Origin: Pseudarthrobacter siccitolerans
GTDB taxonomy: Bacteria; Actinomycetota; Actinomycetes; Actinomycetales; Micrococcaceae
DNA: 64,000 nt
Assembly (NCBI RefSeq): GCF_030823375.1
Contig: NZ_JAUSXB010000001.1
Coordinates: 620,001-684,000, forward strand
Direction: 5' to 3'
Positions 1 through 8,247 of this stretch are shown piece by piece. The stretch's first letter is position 1; each line of letters opens with the position of its first letter. Position numbers and translations under genes: made by a program. The notes below the pieces were generated by a model. It did not search any database. It had not been told where the DNA came from and saw only the letters and a list, made by a program, of their open reading frames with translations.

Positions 1-1295
1 GGGAAGGCCACCACCTGGTCGCCGGTGCGGAGGTCCTTGACCTGATGGGTGCCGTCGTCGTCCGTGAACCAGACGAAGGGGATGCCCCGGCGGTCGGCGA
101 ATTTGATTTGCTTGCCGAACTTCTCCGCCTTGGCTGCCACTTCCGTGGGGATTCCGCGGTTGCGAAGCTGGGCGGCCAGGTCCTGGGCAGCGCTCCAACT
201 CTCGTCGTGGGTCAGGGCAACAAGCACGGCGGTGGGAACCGAACGCGAAGCCTTGGCCAGATCCTGACTGAGGATGCGGGATACGAGCCGGGTGACGCCG
301 ATCGAAAGGCCCACACCCGGGAACTTCCGGTTGCCCTTCGAGGCCAGCGCGTCATAGCGCCCGCCGGAGCAGATGGAGCCGAGCTGCTCGTGACCCACCA
401 GGACTGTCTCCACCACAGTACCGGTGTAGTAGTCCAGGCCGCGGGCGATGCTGAGGTCAGCCAGTACCTTGCCGGGGGCACGCTGGACAGCGGCCTCGAT
501 GACCTGTTCCAACTCGCTCAGGCCTTCCTCGAGCAGCTCATTGCTGACTCCCAAGGCGCGCACCTGTTCCACGAAGGAGGTGTCCTCGGTTCGGATTGCG
601 GCCAGCTCCAGGGCCTTCTGTGCCTGCTGGTCCGTTGCACCCAGTTCAGCCTTCAGCAACTCGGCGACCTTCACGGGACCGATTTTTTCGAGTTTGTCGA
701 TGCTGCGCAGCACGCCAGCGGTATCCTCAAGCCCGATACCGCGGTAGAAGCCCTCAGCGAGTTTGCGGTTGTTGACCCGGAGGCGGAAGTCGGGGATGGG
801 AAGGGCGCTTAGGGCCTCAGCAATGACCAGCGCGATTTCGACGTCGTAGCGGAAGGGCAGTTCGCCGTCCCCCACCACATCGATGTCCGCCTGCGTGAAT
901 TCGCGGGCGCGGCCCTCCTGCGGACGCTCGCCGCGCCAGACCTTCTGGATCTGGTAGCGGCGGAACGGGAAGGCGAGGTAGCCGGCGTTCTCCACCACGT
1001 AACGGGCGAACGGAACCGTCAGGTCAAAGTGGAGTGCAAGCGCGTGCGGATCGGCTTTGCCGCCCTTGACAGGATTCTCGCTCTCGTCCTCCTGGAGCCG
1101 GCTGAGACCGTACACTTCCTTGTCGATTTCACCCTTGCGCAGCAGCTGCCCCACCGTTTCAACCGCCCGCGTCTCAATAGAAGCGAATCCGTGCAGCTCG
1201 AATACCCGGCGCAGCGTATCCAACACATGCAGCTCCACCAGCCGCTCCTCGGGAAGCCACTCGGGGAATCCGGACAGGGAGGCGGTGCGTGCCAT
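1..1295 (-). CDS. hisS: Histidyl-tRNA synthetase, C-terminus beyond window edge
   Basis: Class II aminoacyl-tRNA synthetase that charges tRNA-His. The visible part runs from the ATG at 1295 to the left edge with no stop, so the anticodon-binding C-terminus is missing. The N-terminus reads MARTASLSGFPEWLPEERL and continues with class II features: a motif-2-like segment FPFRRYQIQKVWRGERPQEGR followed by EFTQADIDVVG, as in HisRS. A GAGGAG ribosome site sits about 9 nt before the ATG. It is the first gene of a leftward unit, and rel lies upstream on the same strand after three rightward genes. Gene order rel/cyclophilin/hisS is usual in Actinobacteria. The identification is firm. Confidence 0.93.
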   Translation of the reverse strand, partial: MARTASLSGFPEWLPEERLVELHVLDTLRRVFELHGFASIETRAVETVGQLLRKGEIDKEVYGLSRLQEDESENPVKGGKADPHALALHFDLTVPFARYVVENAGYLAFPFRRYQIQKVWRGERPQEGRAREFTQADIDVVGDGELPFRYDVEIALVIAEALSALPIPDFRLRVNNRKLAEGFYRGIGLEDTAGVLRSIDKLEKIGPVKVAELLKAELGATDQQAQKALELAAIRTEDTSFVEQVRALGVSNELLEEGLSELEQVIEAAVQRAPGKVLADLSIARGLDYYTGTVVETVLVGHEQLGSICSGGRYDALASKGNRKFPGVGLSIGVTRLVSRILSQDLAKASRSVPTAVLVALTHDESWSAAQDLAAQLRNRGIPTEVAAKAEKFGKQIKFADRRGIPFVWFTDDDGTHQVKDLRTGDQVVAF

Positions 1296-1382
1296 GGTGG
1301 ATTTTCTCCTCTTGATAAGAGTGCCTGAGACTTGCCCGCGGCCCCGAAACGGGCTTGAAACCGCGGCAGTCCAGCCAGTCAT

Positions 1383-1413
1383 GCATAAACTATGTGCGGC
1401 AGTCAGTTTATGC
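1383..1413. promoter_or_regulatory. Inverted repeat in the hisS / cyclophilin divergent promoter region
   Basis: GCATAAAC (1383-1390) and GTTTATGC (1406-1413) form a perfect 8-bp inverted repeat with a 15-bp spacer, midway between the divergent starts of hisS (1295) and the cyclophilin gene (1524). The position suits an operator or two back-to-back promoter elements. No binding protein can be named from the sequence. Confidence 0.35.
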
Positions 1414-1523
1414 GTCATCCGCCGGCATCTCTAATGCAGCGGAGCGCCCGGGCTCGGCCGTCAGACACCTGCGCCCGGGGCCCCGCGCCACGCACTGCAG
1501 CAGCCCGACAATGAGGAGGACCC

Positions 1524-2330
1524 TTGGCGACCAGTTCACGCAGCGCCCGCGAGGCAAAGCGGCGCATCCAGCAGATGGAAGCCAAGCGCGAGCTGCGCCG
1601 GGACCAGGAGAAGCGGCGCAAGCGCGACAACCTGATCGCCGCCGGCGCCGGGACGGCCGCCGTGGTGCTCGCCGTCGTTCTCCAGTTAACGGCCTTCGCG
1701 GGCAATCCCACTGAGGAGGAGTTCGCGGCCCTTGAGGCCGGTTTGTCCAGTCCCTCCGCGTCCGCAAGCCCCTCCGCGGAGGCGACCAACAGCCCCAACA
1801 TCCCTGCCGCGGAAACGGCCGCCGGCAAGACCTTCAGCGGTGAACTGGTGCTGAACGGCAGCCCCCTGGCCGTGGAACTGGACGGCACAAATGCGCCACA
1901 GGCCGCCGCTGTTTTTAAGTCGCTCAGCGACGAAGGCTATTTCAACGCGAAGACCTGCCACCGTCTCACCACAGGTGAATCGTTCGGGCTGCTCCAATGC
2001 GGCGCCTCCGGTCCGGACGGTCAGGGCGACCCGAGCTACACATGGGGACCACTGGAGAACACCCCTGCCGACGATACGTATCCCGCCGGAACCATCGCCG
2101 TGGCCCGTACCGGCAACAACGCCTTTGGGAACGGAAAGCAGTTCTTCGTCGTCTACAAGGACACGGTCATTCCTCCCGACAGCGCCGGCGGGTACACCGT
2201 GGTGGGAAGGGTGACTTCCGGCCTTGACGTGGTGTCGAATATCGCTGCCGCCGGAATTACCCCGGGCAGCAGCGACACAGACGGCGCACCCGTGGAACCA
2301 GTCACGATAGACTCGTTTTCTCTGAAGTAG
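1524..2330 (+). CDS. Membrane-anchored cyclophilin-type peptidyl-prolyl isomerase
   Basis: A 268-residue protein starting at a TTG preceded by GAGGAGGA at about 3 nt; the reading MATSSRSAREAKRRIQQ from this codon matches the basic N-terminus usual in actinobacterial family members. Residues 1-35 are highly charged, about 36-58 form one hydrophobic segment, then comes a Ser/Ala/Pro linker and a cyclophilin domain from about residue 100 (fragments FKSLSDEGYFNAKTCHRL, GTIAVARTGN, FGNGKQFFVVYKD). The topology suggests an extracytoplasmic or membrane-tethered prolyl isomerase acting on exported proteins. It stands alone between divergent hisS and the downstream DUF349 gene. Substrates are unknown. 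Confidence 0.85.
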   Translation: MATSSRSAREAKRRIQQMEAKRELRRDQEKRRKRDNLIAAGAGTAAVVLAVVLQLTAFAGNPTEEEFAALEAGLSSPSASASPSAEATNSPNIPAAETAAGKTFSGELVLNGSPLAVELDGTNAPQAAAVFKSLSDEGYFNAKTCHRLTTGESFGLLQCGASGPDGQGDPSYTWGPLENTPADDTYPAGTIAVARTGNNAFGNGKQFFVVYKDTVIPPDSAGGYTVVGRVTSGLDVVSNIAAAGITPGSSDTDGAPVEPVTIDSFSLK

Positions 2331-2397
2331 GAAGCCCGGCCCTGGAGGCTGCGGTGCAGGACCTGAGTATTTTCCTCCAAGCGAAAGACTTTTAGCG

Positions 2398-3987
2398 GTG
2401 ACAGACAGTCAGAAATCCGACGAAACAGCAACAGACCTGACCGAGACGGCGGCGCCCGCCCCCGAGGAAGCATCTGAAGCGACCAGCATTCCGGCAGCGG
2501 AAGCCCCCGAAACAGCCAGCACCCCGGCAGCGGAAGCCCCCGAAACAGCCAGCACCCCGGCAGCGGAAGCCCCCGAAACAGCCAGCACCCCGGCAGCGGA
2601 AGCCCCCGGGGAAACTGCCCCGGAAAGCAAGGCCCCGGCACCCCGTCCGGCCCCCTCCCCGGCCGCCTTTGCTTCGCGCCCTAAACCAGCCGCCGCACCC
2701 GCCGCAGCACCTGTCCCCGCAGCGCCCGCAACGTCGCTGGCCGAAGCGTCGAAATGGGGCCGCGTTGAGGGCGACGGACACGTGTTCTTGAACATCGACG
2801 GCGCTGAGCATCCCGTGGGCCAGTACCCGGGAGTCAGCAACGACGAGGCCCTGGCCTACTTCGCGCGGAAATATGACGACGTGGCGGCCCAGATTGTGCT
2901 GCTCGAACAGCGCGTCAGCTCCAAGGCCCCCAGCACTGATATGCAAAAGACCGTCACCCACCTGCGCGAGCAGCTCGCCGAGCGCAACATGGTAGGGGAC
3001 CTACGGTCTGCAGAGGCCCGCCTCGATAAGTTGTCCACGCAGATCGCTGAACTCGAACAGGCGGAGAAGGCCGAGCACGACGCCGTCCGCGCCTCCGAGC
3101 TGGCTGCCCGCGAGGCGATCGTGGCCGAAGCCGAGCAGATCTCGGGCCAGGATCCCGCCCAGACGCAGTGGAAGACTTCCAGCGCCCGGATGAACGAACT
3201 GTTCGAGAGCTGGAAGGCGGCTCAGAAGAGCGGAGTCCGCCTGGGCCGGAGCAACGAGGACGCCCTGTGGAAGCGGTTCCGCGCGGCCCGCACCGTATTC
3301 GACCGTCACCGCCGGGCCTACTTCTCCCAGTTGGACAGCAACAACTCTGCTGCCAAGTCCGCCAAGGAGAAGCTGATCGCCGACGCCGAAGCGCTGTCCA
3401 CCTCCACTGACTGGGGCTTCGCAGCTGGAGAGTACCGGCGCCTGATGGACCAGTGGAAGGCCTCGCCACGGGCAAGCCGCAAGGACGACGACGCCCTCTG
3501 GGCCCGGTTCCGTGCTGCACAGGACGCCTTCTTTACGGCACGCCAGGCGGCAAATGACGAGATTGACCACGAATACGCCGAGAACCTCACGGTCAAGGAA
3601 GCCCTCCTGACCGAAGCCAACGCGATTGTCCCGGTGAAGGACCTCGCTGCTGCCAAGAAGGCGCTGCAGTCCATCCGGGACCGCTGGGAAGAGGCAGGCA
3701 AGGTCCCGCGCGCGGACATGGGACGCGTCGAGGCCGGACTGCGGAAGGTGGAAGATGCAGTCCGCCACGCCGAGGAAGAGCAGTGGCAGCGGTCCAACCC
3801 TGAGCGGAAGGCCCGCACCAACAGCGCCCTTTCGCAGCTTGAGTCCGCCATCGCCGGGCTGCAGGAAGACCTTGCCAAGGCTGAGAAAACCGGCGACCAG
3901 CGCAAGATCAAGGCTGCCCAGGAAGCCCTCGAAGCACGGCAGGCCTGGTTGGACCAGATCCAGCGGTCGGCCAGCGAACTGGCCTAG
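2398..3987 (+). CDS. DUF349 repeat protein with Pro/Ala/Glu-rich N-terminus
   Basis: A 529-residue protein with a GTG start. Residues 1-115 are low complexity (Pro, Ala, Glu, Thr) and include four near-identical 11-residue blocks TPAAEAPETAS encoded by 33-bp DNA repeats. From about residue 125 the protein is highly charged and helical, with repeated DUF349-type units: segments such as ARMNELFESWKAAQ, EDALWKRFRAARTVFDRHR and DDALWARFRAAQDAFF recur about every 75 residues. DUF349 proteins occur widely in Actinobacteria next to rel/hisS but have no settled function. No signal peptide or membrane segment is visible, so it is probably cytoplasmic. The ribosome site is weak, so the exact start is uncertain. 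A strong hairpin follows the stop. Confidence 0.8.
   Translation: MTDSQKSDETATDLTETAAPAPEEASEATSIPAAEAPETASTPAAEAPETASTPAAEAPETASTPAAEAPGETAPESKAPAPRPAPSPAAFASRPKPAAAPAAAPVPAAPATSLAEASKWGRVEGDGHVFLNIDGAEHPVGQYPGVSNDEALAYFARKYDDVAAQIVLLEQRVSSKAPSTDMQKTVTHLREQLAERNMVGDLRSAEARLDKLSTQIAELEQAEKAEHDAVRASELAAREAIVAEAEQISGQDPAQTQWKTSSARMNELFESWKAAQKSGVRLGRSNEDALWKRFRAARTVFDRHRRAYFSQLDSNNSAAKSAKEKLIADAEALSTSTDWGFAAGEYRRLMDQWKASPRASRKDDDALWARFRAAQDAFFTARQAANDEIDHEYAENLTVKEALLTEANAIVPVKDLAAAKKALQSIRDRWEEAGKVPRADMGRVEAGLRKVEDAVRHAEEEQWQRSNPERKARTNSALSQLESAIAGLQEDLAKAEKTGDQRKIKAAQEALEARQAWLDQIQRSASELA
2491..2609 (+). repeat. 33-bp in-frame tandem repeat, about 3.6 copies
   Basis: The unit begins CCGGCAGCGGAAGCCCCC and recurs at 2491, 2524, 2557 and 2590 with near-perfect DNA identity. 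It encodes the 11-residue block TPAAEAPETAS inside the DUF349 protein. Because the length is a multiple of three, copy-number changes would keep the frame. Confidence 0.9.
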
Positions 3988-4010
3988 GCCTTTTACCGCC
4001 AGGGTGTTGC

Positions 4011-4060
4011 GGCACAGGCCCGGTTCCGGTTATCCACATAACCGGAACCGGGCCTGTGCC
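4011..4060 (+). terminator. Perfect 23-bp hairpin after the DUF349 gene
   Basis: Arms 4011-4033 and 4038-4060 are exactly complementary, with a 4-nt loop CCAC. There is no U-tract, which is common for actinobacterial terminators. It ends 29 bp before the next rightward start at 4090, so it should separate the DUF349 gene from the AbiEi-like gene. Confidence 0.75.
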
Positions 4061-4089
4061 CGTTAACGGCGGCGCGGCAGGATGGGTGG

Positions 4090-4827
4090 ATGGCGACACC
4101 AACGGCTCCTCCCGGCGCCACCCACGGCGCGGATTCCTCCTCCGGCGCAGAACCAGTGCTGCGTTTCCCAGAGCTTTATGCCCCGGGCATGCCCTTTGCC
4201 TTCCCGGAACTTCAGTCGTTGGCCGCTGACGGCCTGCTGACACGGTTCCATCAGCACGGCTATGCGCTGCCCGGGACCCATGCCACTCCGCAACTCCGGG
4301 CACGGGCGGCAGCTGGGGCAGTTCCTGCAGCGGTCCGTCAAAGGGTAGTGGCCGGGCGCATGACGGCGGCGTGGATCTATGGCTGTGCCAGCGAGCCGGA
4401 CCGTCTGGCGCTGCTGGTGGACGCCAAGCGCCGCGTTTCCAGCCTCCGCAACACCAGGGGCTGCACATTGCACGAGGTTAAGCTCGGGCCCTTCGACGTT
4501 GTCAGCCTGGGCGGCCTGATGGTCTCCAGTCCCCTGCGCACCGCGCTCGACGTCGCGCTGCATGTAGAAGCAGAACGGGCCATCCCAACCCTGGCCAGCC
4601 TCCTGGCACGCCCGCAGAAGGATGTGCGCCTGCGGTTGCTGGTCCTGGCCATTGAAGCGAGTCCGCGGGTACCGCACAAGAGGGCGGCACTGGAGAAGCT
4701 TGCGCAGTTAGCTCCGGCGCTTGTTCCCGGTGGTGCGGTAAACGTCGAAAACGCCGTCGATCCGGCGGACAGCACTCAGGACGTGGTGCAAGTACTTGGG
4801 GTCACCCATCTCGAAGGCGAACTTTGA
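4090..4827 (+). CDS. Hypothetical protein resembling actinobacterial AbiEi-type proteins
   Basis: A 245-residue protein starting at ATG 4090. The core [27 protein letters not shown] has the pattern (T/S)(S/T)PxRTAxDLA seen in actinobacterial proteins annotated as AbiEi-like antitoxin or DUF559-associated proteins. The first 130 residues fit the usual winged-helix/DUF region only loosely. No AbiEii toxin partner and no DUF559 nuclease domain is present, so a toxin-antitoxin role is not supported here. Its last 120 bp (4708-4827) run antiparallel over the 3' end of rel, an unusually long convergent overlap. The reading frame is open and codon bias looks coding up to the overlap. Function is unknown. 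Confidence 0.55.
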   Translation: MATPTAPPGATHGADSSSGAEPVLRFPELYAPGMPFAFPELQSLAADGLLTRFHQHGYALPGTHATPQLRARAAAGAVPAAVRQRVVAGRMTAAWIYGCASEPDRLALLVDAKRRVSSLRNTRGCTLHEVKLGPFDVVSLGGLMVSSPLRTALDVALHVEAERAIPTLASLLARPQKDVRLRLLVLAIEASPRVPHKRAALEKLAQLAPALVPGGAVNVENAVDPADSTQDVVQVLGVTHLEGEL

Positions 4828-7113
4828 AATGGCAACCCGGTCACTGGACGTATGGACGCTGGCCGCCAGGATGTTGACGTGGTTCTCGGACAGCACACGC
4901 GTAACGTCAGACAGCAGTGACTTCCGGTCCAGCGCTTCAACCTGGATTTCCACGAGGAACACGCTGGACTGCGTCGGCGCCCAGTCCACATCCACGATCC
5001 GGTCCGGCTGGTCCTTCAGGTCCGAGATGTTGGTGCAGTCCGTCCGGTGCACGGACACTCCCGAACCCCTGGTCACAAACCCGAGAATGGGATCCGGCGG
5101 AACAGGGGTACAGCAGCGGGCCAGCTTCACCCAGACGTCGCCGACGCCGCGGACCACAACGCCGGAATCGGAGAACCGCGCCTTCGTGACTTGGGTGGGA
5201 ATGCTGACTTCGGTGATGTCGTCGTCAGCGCTCTCGTTGCCGCCGAGGCTTTCGACGAGCTTCTCCATGACCGCCTGGGCGGAGGTGTGCCCATCCCCCA
5301 CCCCGGCGTAAAGGCCAGAGATGTCGACGTACTTGAATTCCTCAGCCACTGCGGCCAACGCCTCATGCGTCATCAGTCGCTGTAGGGGAAGGTTCTGCTT
5401 CCGCATGGCACGGGTCAGGAGTTCCTTGCCGCGGTCGATCGCCTCTTCACGGCGTTCCTTGCTGAACCACTGGCGGATCTTGTTGCGGGCCCGGGCGCTC
5501 TTGACGAAATGCTGCCAGTCCTGGCTGGGCCCTGCTCCCTCGGCCTTCGAGGTGAAAATCTCCACCCAGTCGCCGTGATTCAACTCACTGTTGAGCGGAA
5601 CCAACTTCCCGTTAACCCGGGCACCGATGGTCCGGTGTCCCACTTCGGTGTGCACGGCGTAGGCGAAGTCCACCGGAGTGGACCCGGCCGGCAGGGCCAT
5701 GACCTCGCCCTTGGGGGTGAAGACAAACACTTCGCGGGCATTGATCTCGAACCGCAGGGAATCGAGGAACTCGCCCGGATCTGACGTTTCCTGCTGCCAG
5801 TCCACCAGGGAGCGCAACCAGCCCATGTCGCCGTCGCGGGGGCTGCCGGGGCCCACTGCGGTGCGGTTGGGCTGGTCCTTGTACTTCCAGTGCGCGGCCA
5901 CGCCGTACTCGGCGCGGCGGTGCATTTCGTGGGTACGGATCTGGATTTCCACCGGCTTGCCGCCGGGACCGATGACGGTGGTGTGCAGCGACTGGTACAT
6001 GTTGAACTTGGGCATCGCGATGTAGTCCTTGAACCTGCCGGGCAGCGGATTCCAGCGCGAGTGCATGGTGCCGAGGGCGGCGTAACAGTCCCGCACGGAG
6101 TCCACCAGCACACGGACACCCATCAGGTCGTTGATGTCGTCGAAGTCTTTGTCGCGGACAACCATCTTCTGGTAGATGGAGTAGTAGTGCTTGGGGCGGC
6201 CAGTGATGGTTGCCTTGATCCTGGCCGTGCGGAGATCTTCGGTGATCTGGTCGCGGATGACGCTCAGGCTCTTCTCCCGCTCGGGGGTCCGGTCCCCCAC
6301 CATGCGGACGATCTCTTCGTACACCTTGGGGTACAGTGCCGCGAAGGACAGATCTTCCAGTTCCCATTTGATGGTGTTCATGCCCAGCCGGTGCGCCAGC
6401 GGGGCAAAGATTTCCAGGGTTTCGCGCGCCTTGCGGGCAGAGGACTCGGCGGAAACGAAACGCCAGGTGCGGGCGTTATGGAGCCGGTCAGCGAGTTTGA
6501 TCATCAGCACCCGGATGTCCTTGGCCATGGCCACGACCATCTTGCGGACTGTCTCCGACTGGGCCGCTTCACCGAAGCTGACCTTGTCCAGCTTGGTGAC
6601 CCCGTCCACTAGCATGGCCACTTCGGGCCCGAAGTCCCGCTTCAGGTCGGCGAGTGTGTAGGGGGTGTCCTCCACCGTGTCGTGCAGCAGGGCCGCCGCC
6701 AGGGTGGTGCCGCTGAGTCCCAGTTCGGCGAGGATGGTGGCCACCGCTACCGGGTGGGTGATGTACGGGTCACCGCTCTTGCGCTTCTGGCCGCGGTGGC
6801 TTTGCTCTGCCACGTCGAACGCACGCTGGATAAGGTCGAAATCCTCTTTGGGATTGTTGGCCCGGACCGTCCTCAGCAGAGGCTCAAGGATGGGTGAGTA
6901 ATTTGCGGTACCCCGGCCTGTCAGACGGGCAAGCCGGGACCTGGTGCGTTCCCGTCGGCCGGGAAAAGTGGGGCGGGAACCGGAGTTGTCCACGGGAACC
7001 AACGAACCTGCGCGCGCGGAAGCGGCCGCACCGGTCTGCACACCGGCCGGACTCTGATCTCCTTGTGCCGTCGGCACCGACGCAGAACGTTCTTCCAATG
7101 AAGCACCCCTCAT
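4708..7113 (-). CDS. rel: Bifunctional (p)ppGpp synthetase/hydrolase Rel
   Basis: Long-form RelA/SpoT homologue (801 residues from ATG 7113) that makes and degrades the stringent-response alarmone. Domains in order: HD hydrolase with [10 protein letters not shown] (His144-Asp145) and [11 protein letters not shown]; synthetase with [23 protein letters not shown] (about 460-530, [19 protein letters not shown]); a conserved-cysteine segment with RCCTPVPPD; and a C-terminal ACT domain ([20 protein letters not shown]). An intact HD motif argues for a bifunctional enzyme. The ATG at 7113 has no good ribosome site, whereas a TTG at 7098 has GAGGGG about 8 nt upstream and may be the true start. No apt gene lies between secF and rel, unlike in mycobacteria. 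Confidence 0.95.
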   Translation of the reverse strand: MRGASLEERSASVPTAQGDQSPAGVQTGAAASARAGSLVPVDNSGSRPTFPGRRERTRSRLARLTGRGTANYSPILEPLLRTVRANNPKEDFDLIQRAFDVAEQSHRGQKRKSGDPYITHPVAVATILAELGLSGTTLAAALLHDTVEDTPYTLADLKRDFGPEVAMLVDGVTKLDKVSFGEAAQSETVRKMVVAMAKDIRVLMIKLADRLHNARTWRFVSAESSARKARETLEIFAPLAHRLGMNTIKWELEDLSFAALYPKVYEEIVRMVGDRTPEREKSLSVIRDQITEDLRTARIKATITGRPKHYYSIYQKMVVRDKDFDDINDLMGVRVLVDSVRDCYAALGTMHSRWNPLPGRFKDYIAMPKFNMYQSLHTTVIGPGGKPVEIQIRTHEMHRRAEYGVAAHWKYKDQPNRTAVGPGSPRDGDMGWLRSLVDWQQETSDPGEFLDSLRFEINAREVFVFTPKGEVMALPAGSTPVDFAYAVHTEVGHRTIGARVNGKLVPLNSELNHGDWVEIFTSKAEGAGPSQDWQHFVKSARARNKIRQWFSKERREEAIDRGKELLTRAMRKQNLPLQRLMTHEALAAVAEEFKYVDISGLYAGVGDGHTSAQAVMEKLVESLGGNESADDDITEVSIPTQVTKARFSDSGVVVRGVGDVWVKLARCCTPVPPDPILGFVTRGSGVSVHRTDCTNISDLKDQPDRIVDVDWAPTQSSVFLVEIQVEALDRKSLLSDVTRVLSENHVNILAASVHTSSDRVAISKFAFEMGDPKYLHHVLSAVRRIDGVFDVYRTTGNKRRS

Positions 7114-7176
7114 GACCGTTTAATTACCCCAGTCTATTCCTCAGCCCAGTGACTTTTATAACCGGGCCTTAAAACA

Positions 7177-7222
7177 GCAGGGGCCGGGCGGTGTCAGGGT
7201 TCTGACGCTGCCCGGCTCCTGC
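7177..7222 (-). terminator. Rho-independent terminator of yajC-secD-secF
   Basis: Arms 7177-7189 and 7210-7222 pair over 13 bp with one G-U wobble, and an inner GTCAG/CTGAC stem (7193-7197, 7202-7206) closes the loop. Read leftward the hairpin is followed by TGTTTTA, a short U-rich tail. It starts 8 bp past the secF stop. Confidence 0.75.
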
Positions 7223-7230
7223 AAAACGGC

Positions 7231-8247
7231 CTATGCCTGTGCCGGCTCCGCCGAAGCAGTGGACCGCTCCGCAGTGGCCCGCCGCTGTTCCACGCGCTTG
7301 GCTTGCCTGACGAGGTCCGGCTCCTTCTGGCGCAGCCAGGCATACATCGGAGCGGCAACGAAAATCGTGGCTGCAGTCCCGATGAGGATGCCAACGAACA
7401 GAGCGAGCGAGAGGTCGCGTAGTGTTCCTGCGCCAAGGAGGCCGGCCCCGATGAACAGGATGGCGCCCACGGGGAGGATGGCTACCATCATGGTGTTGAT
7501 CGAGCGCACCAGGGTCTGGTTCACGGCGAGGTTGACTTCCTCGGCAAAGGTGCGCCGTGTGGACGCGTCGAGGTCGGCCGTGTTCTCGCGGATCTTGTCG
7601 AATACCACCACTGTGTCATAGAGGGAGTAGCTCAGGACTGTCAGGAACCCGATGATGGCCGACGGCGTGACTTCGAAGTCGCTGAGGGCGTACACCCCGG
7701 CTGTCACGAACATGGTGACCAGCATGCCTGCGAGAGCCGAGAGCGACATCTTCCATGTGCGGAAGTACAGGGCCATCAGCACGGCGGCGAGGAGTACAAA
7801 AATCACCAGGCCGATTAGTGCCTGCTTGGTGACGTCAGCACCCCACGTGGGTCCCACGAACGTCGAGGTCACTTCGTTGCCTGTGACTCCGTAGGCTGTG
7901 GTCAGGCCCTCCTTGATGCGGAGAGTCTCATCGTCGGTGAGTTTGTCGGTCTGGATCCGCATGGTGGTCCCGGCCACGTTGGCGACGCGGGGGATGCTGC
8001 CGGCCACCACGTCGGTGACGGCGTTCTCGCCCACAGTGGCGTCCGTGGTCTTGACGTTCGAGACCGTGAATTCGGACCCGCCGCGGAATTCGATGCCGAG
8101 GTTGAAGCCGCCCTTTGCCACCGGGATGAGGATGGACAGGGCAACGGCCACCGCTGCGATGATGAACCAGATCTTCTTGGCCCCTACAAAGTTGTAGGAA
8201 CGCTTGCCGGTGTAGAGCTCGTTACCGAAAGTCGCGAAGCTTGGCAT
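7231..8247 (-). CDS. secF: Protein-export membrane protein SecF
   Basis: A 338-residue RND-type subunit that works with SecD to pull translocating proteins across the membrane using the proton gradient. It shows the SecF pattern: an N-terminal membrane segment (about 24-42), the periplasmic-loop motif NLGIEFRGGSEF (49-60), then a C-terminal block of membrane segments with SYSLYDTVVVFDKIRENT, the conserved SecF signature. The start ATG overlaps the secD stop by 1 nt (TAATG), implying translational coupling. The C-terminal tail from about residue 300 is charged. It is the last gene of the yajC-secD-secF operon. Confidence 0.96.
   Translation of the reverse strand: MPSFATFGNELYTGKRSYNFVGAKKIWFIIAAVAVALSILIPVAKGGFNLGIEFRGGSEFTVSNVKTTDATVGENAVTDVVAGSIPRVANVAGTTMRIQTDKLTDDETLRIKEGLTTAYGVTGNEVTSTFVGPTWGADVTKQALIGLVIFVLLAAVLMALYFRTWKMSLSALAGMLVTMFVTAGVYALSDFEVTPSAIIGFLTVLSYSLYDTVVVFDKIRENTADLDASTRRTFAEEVNLAVNQTLVRSINTMMVAILPVGAILFIGAGLLGAGTLRDLSLALFVGILIGTAATIFVAAPMYAWLRQKEPDLVRQAKRVEQRRATAERSTASAEPAQA

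Noticed and set aside
2491..2609. CRISPR array
   Set aside because: The repeats are contiguous, coding and in frame, with no spacers and no cas genes nearby.
4090..4827. AbiE toxin-antitoxin system
   Set aside because: Only an AbiEi-like fragment is present; there is no AbiEii nucleotidyltransferase gene adjacent.
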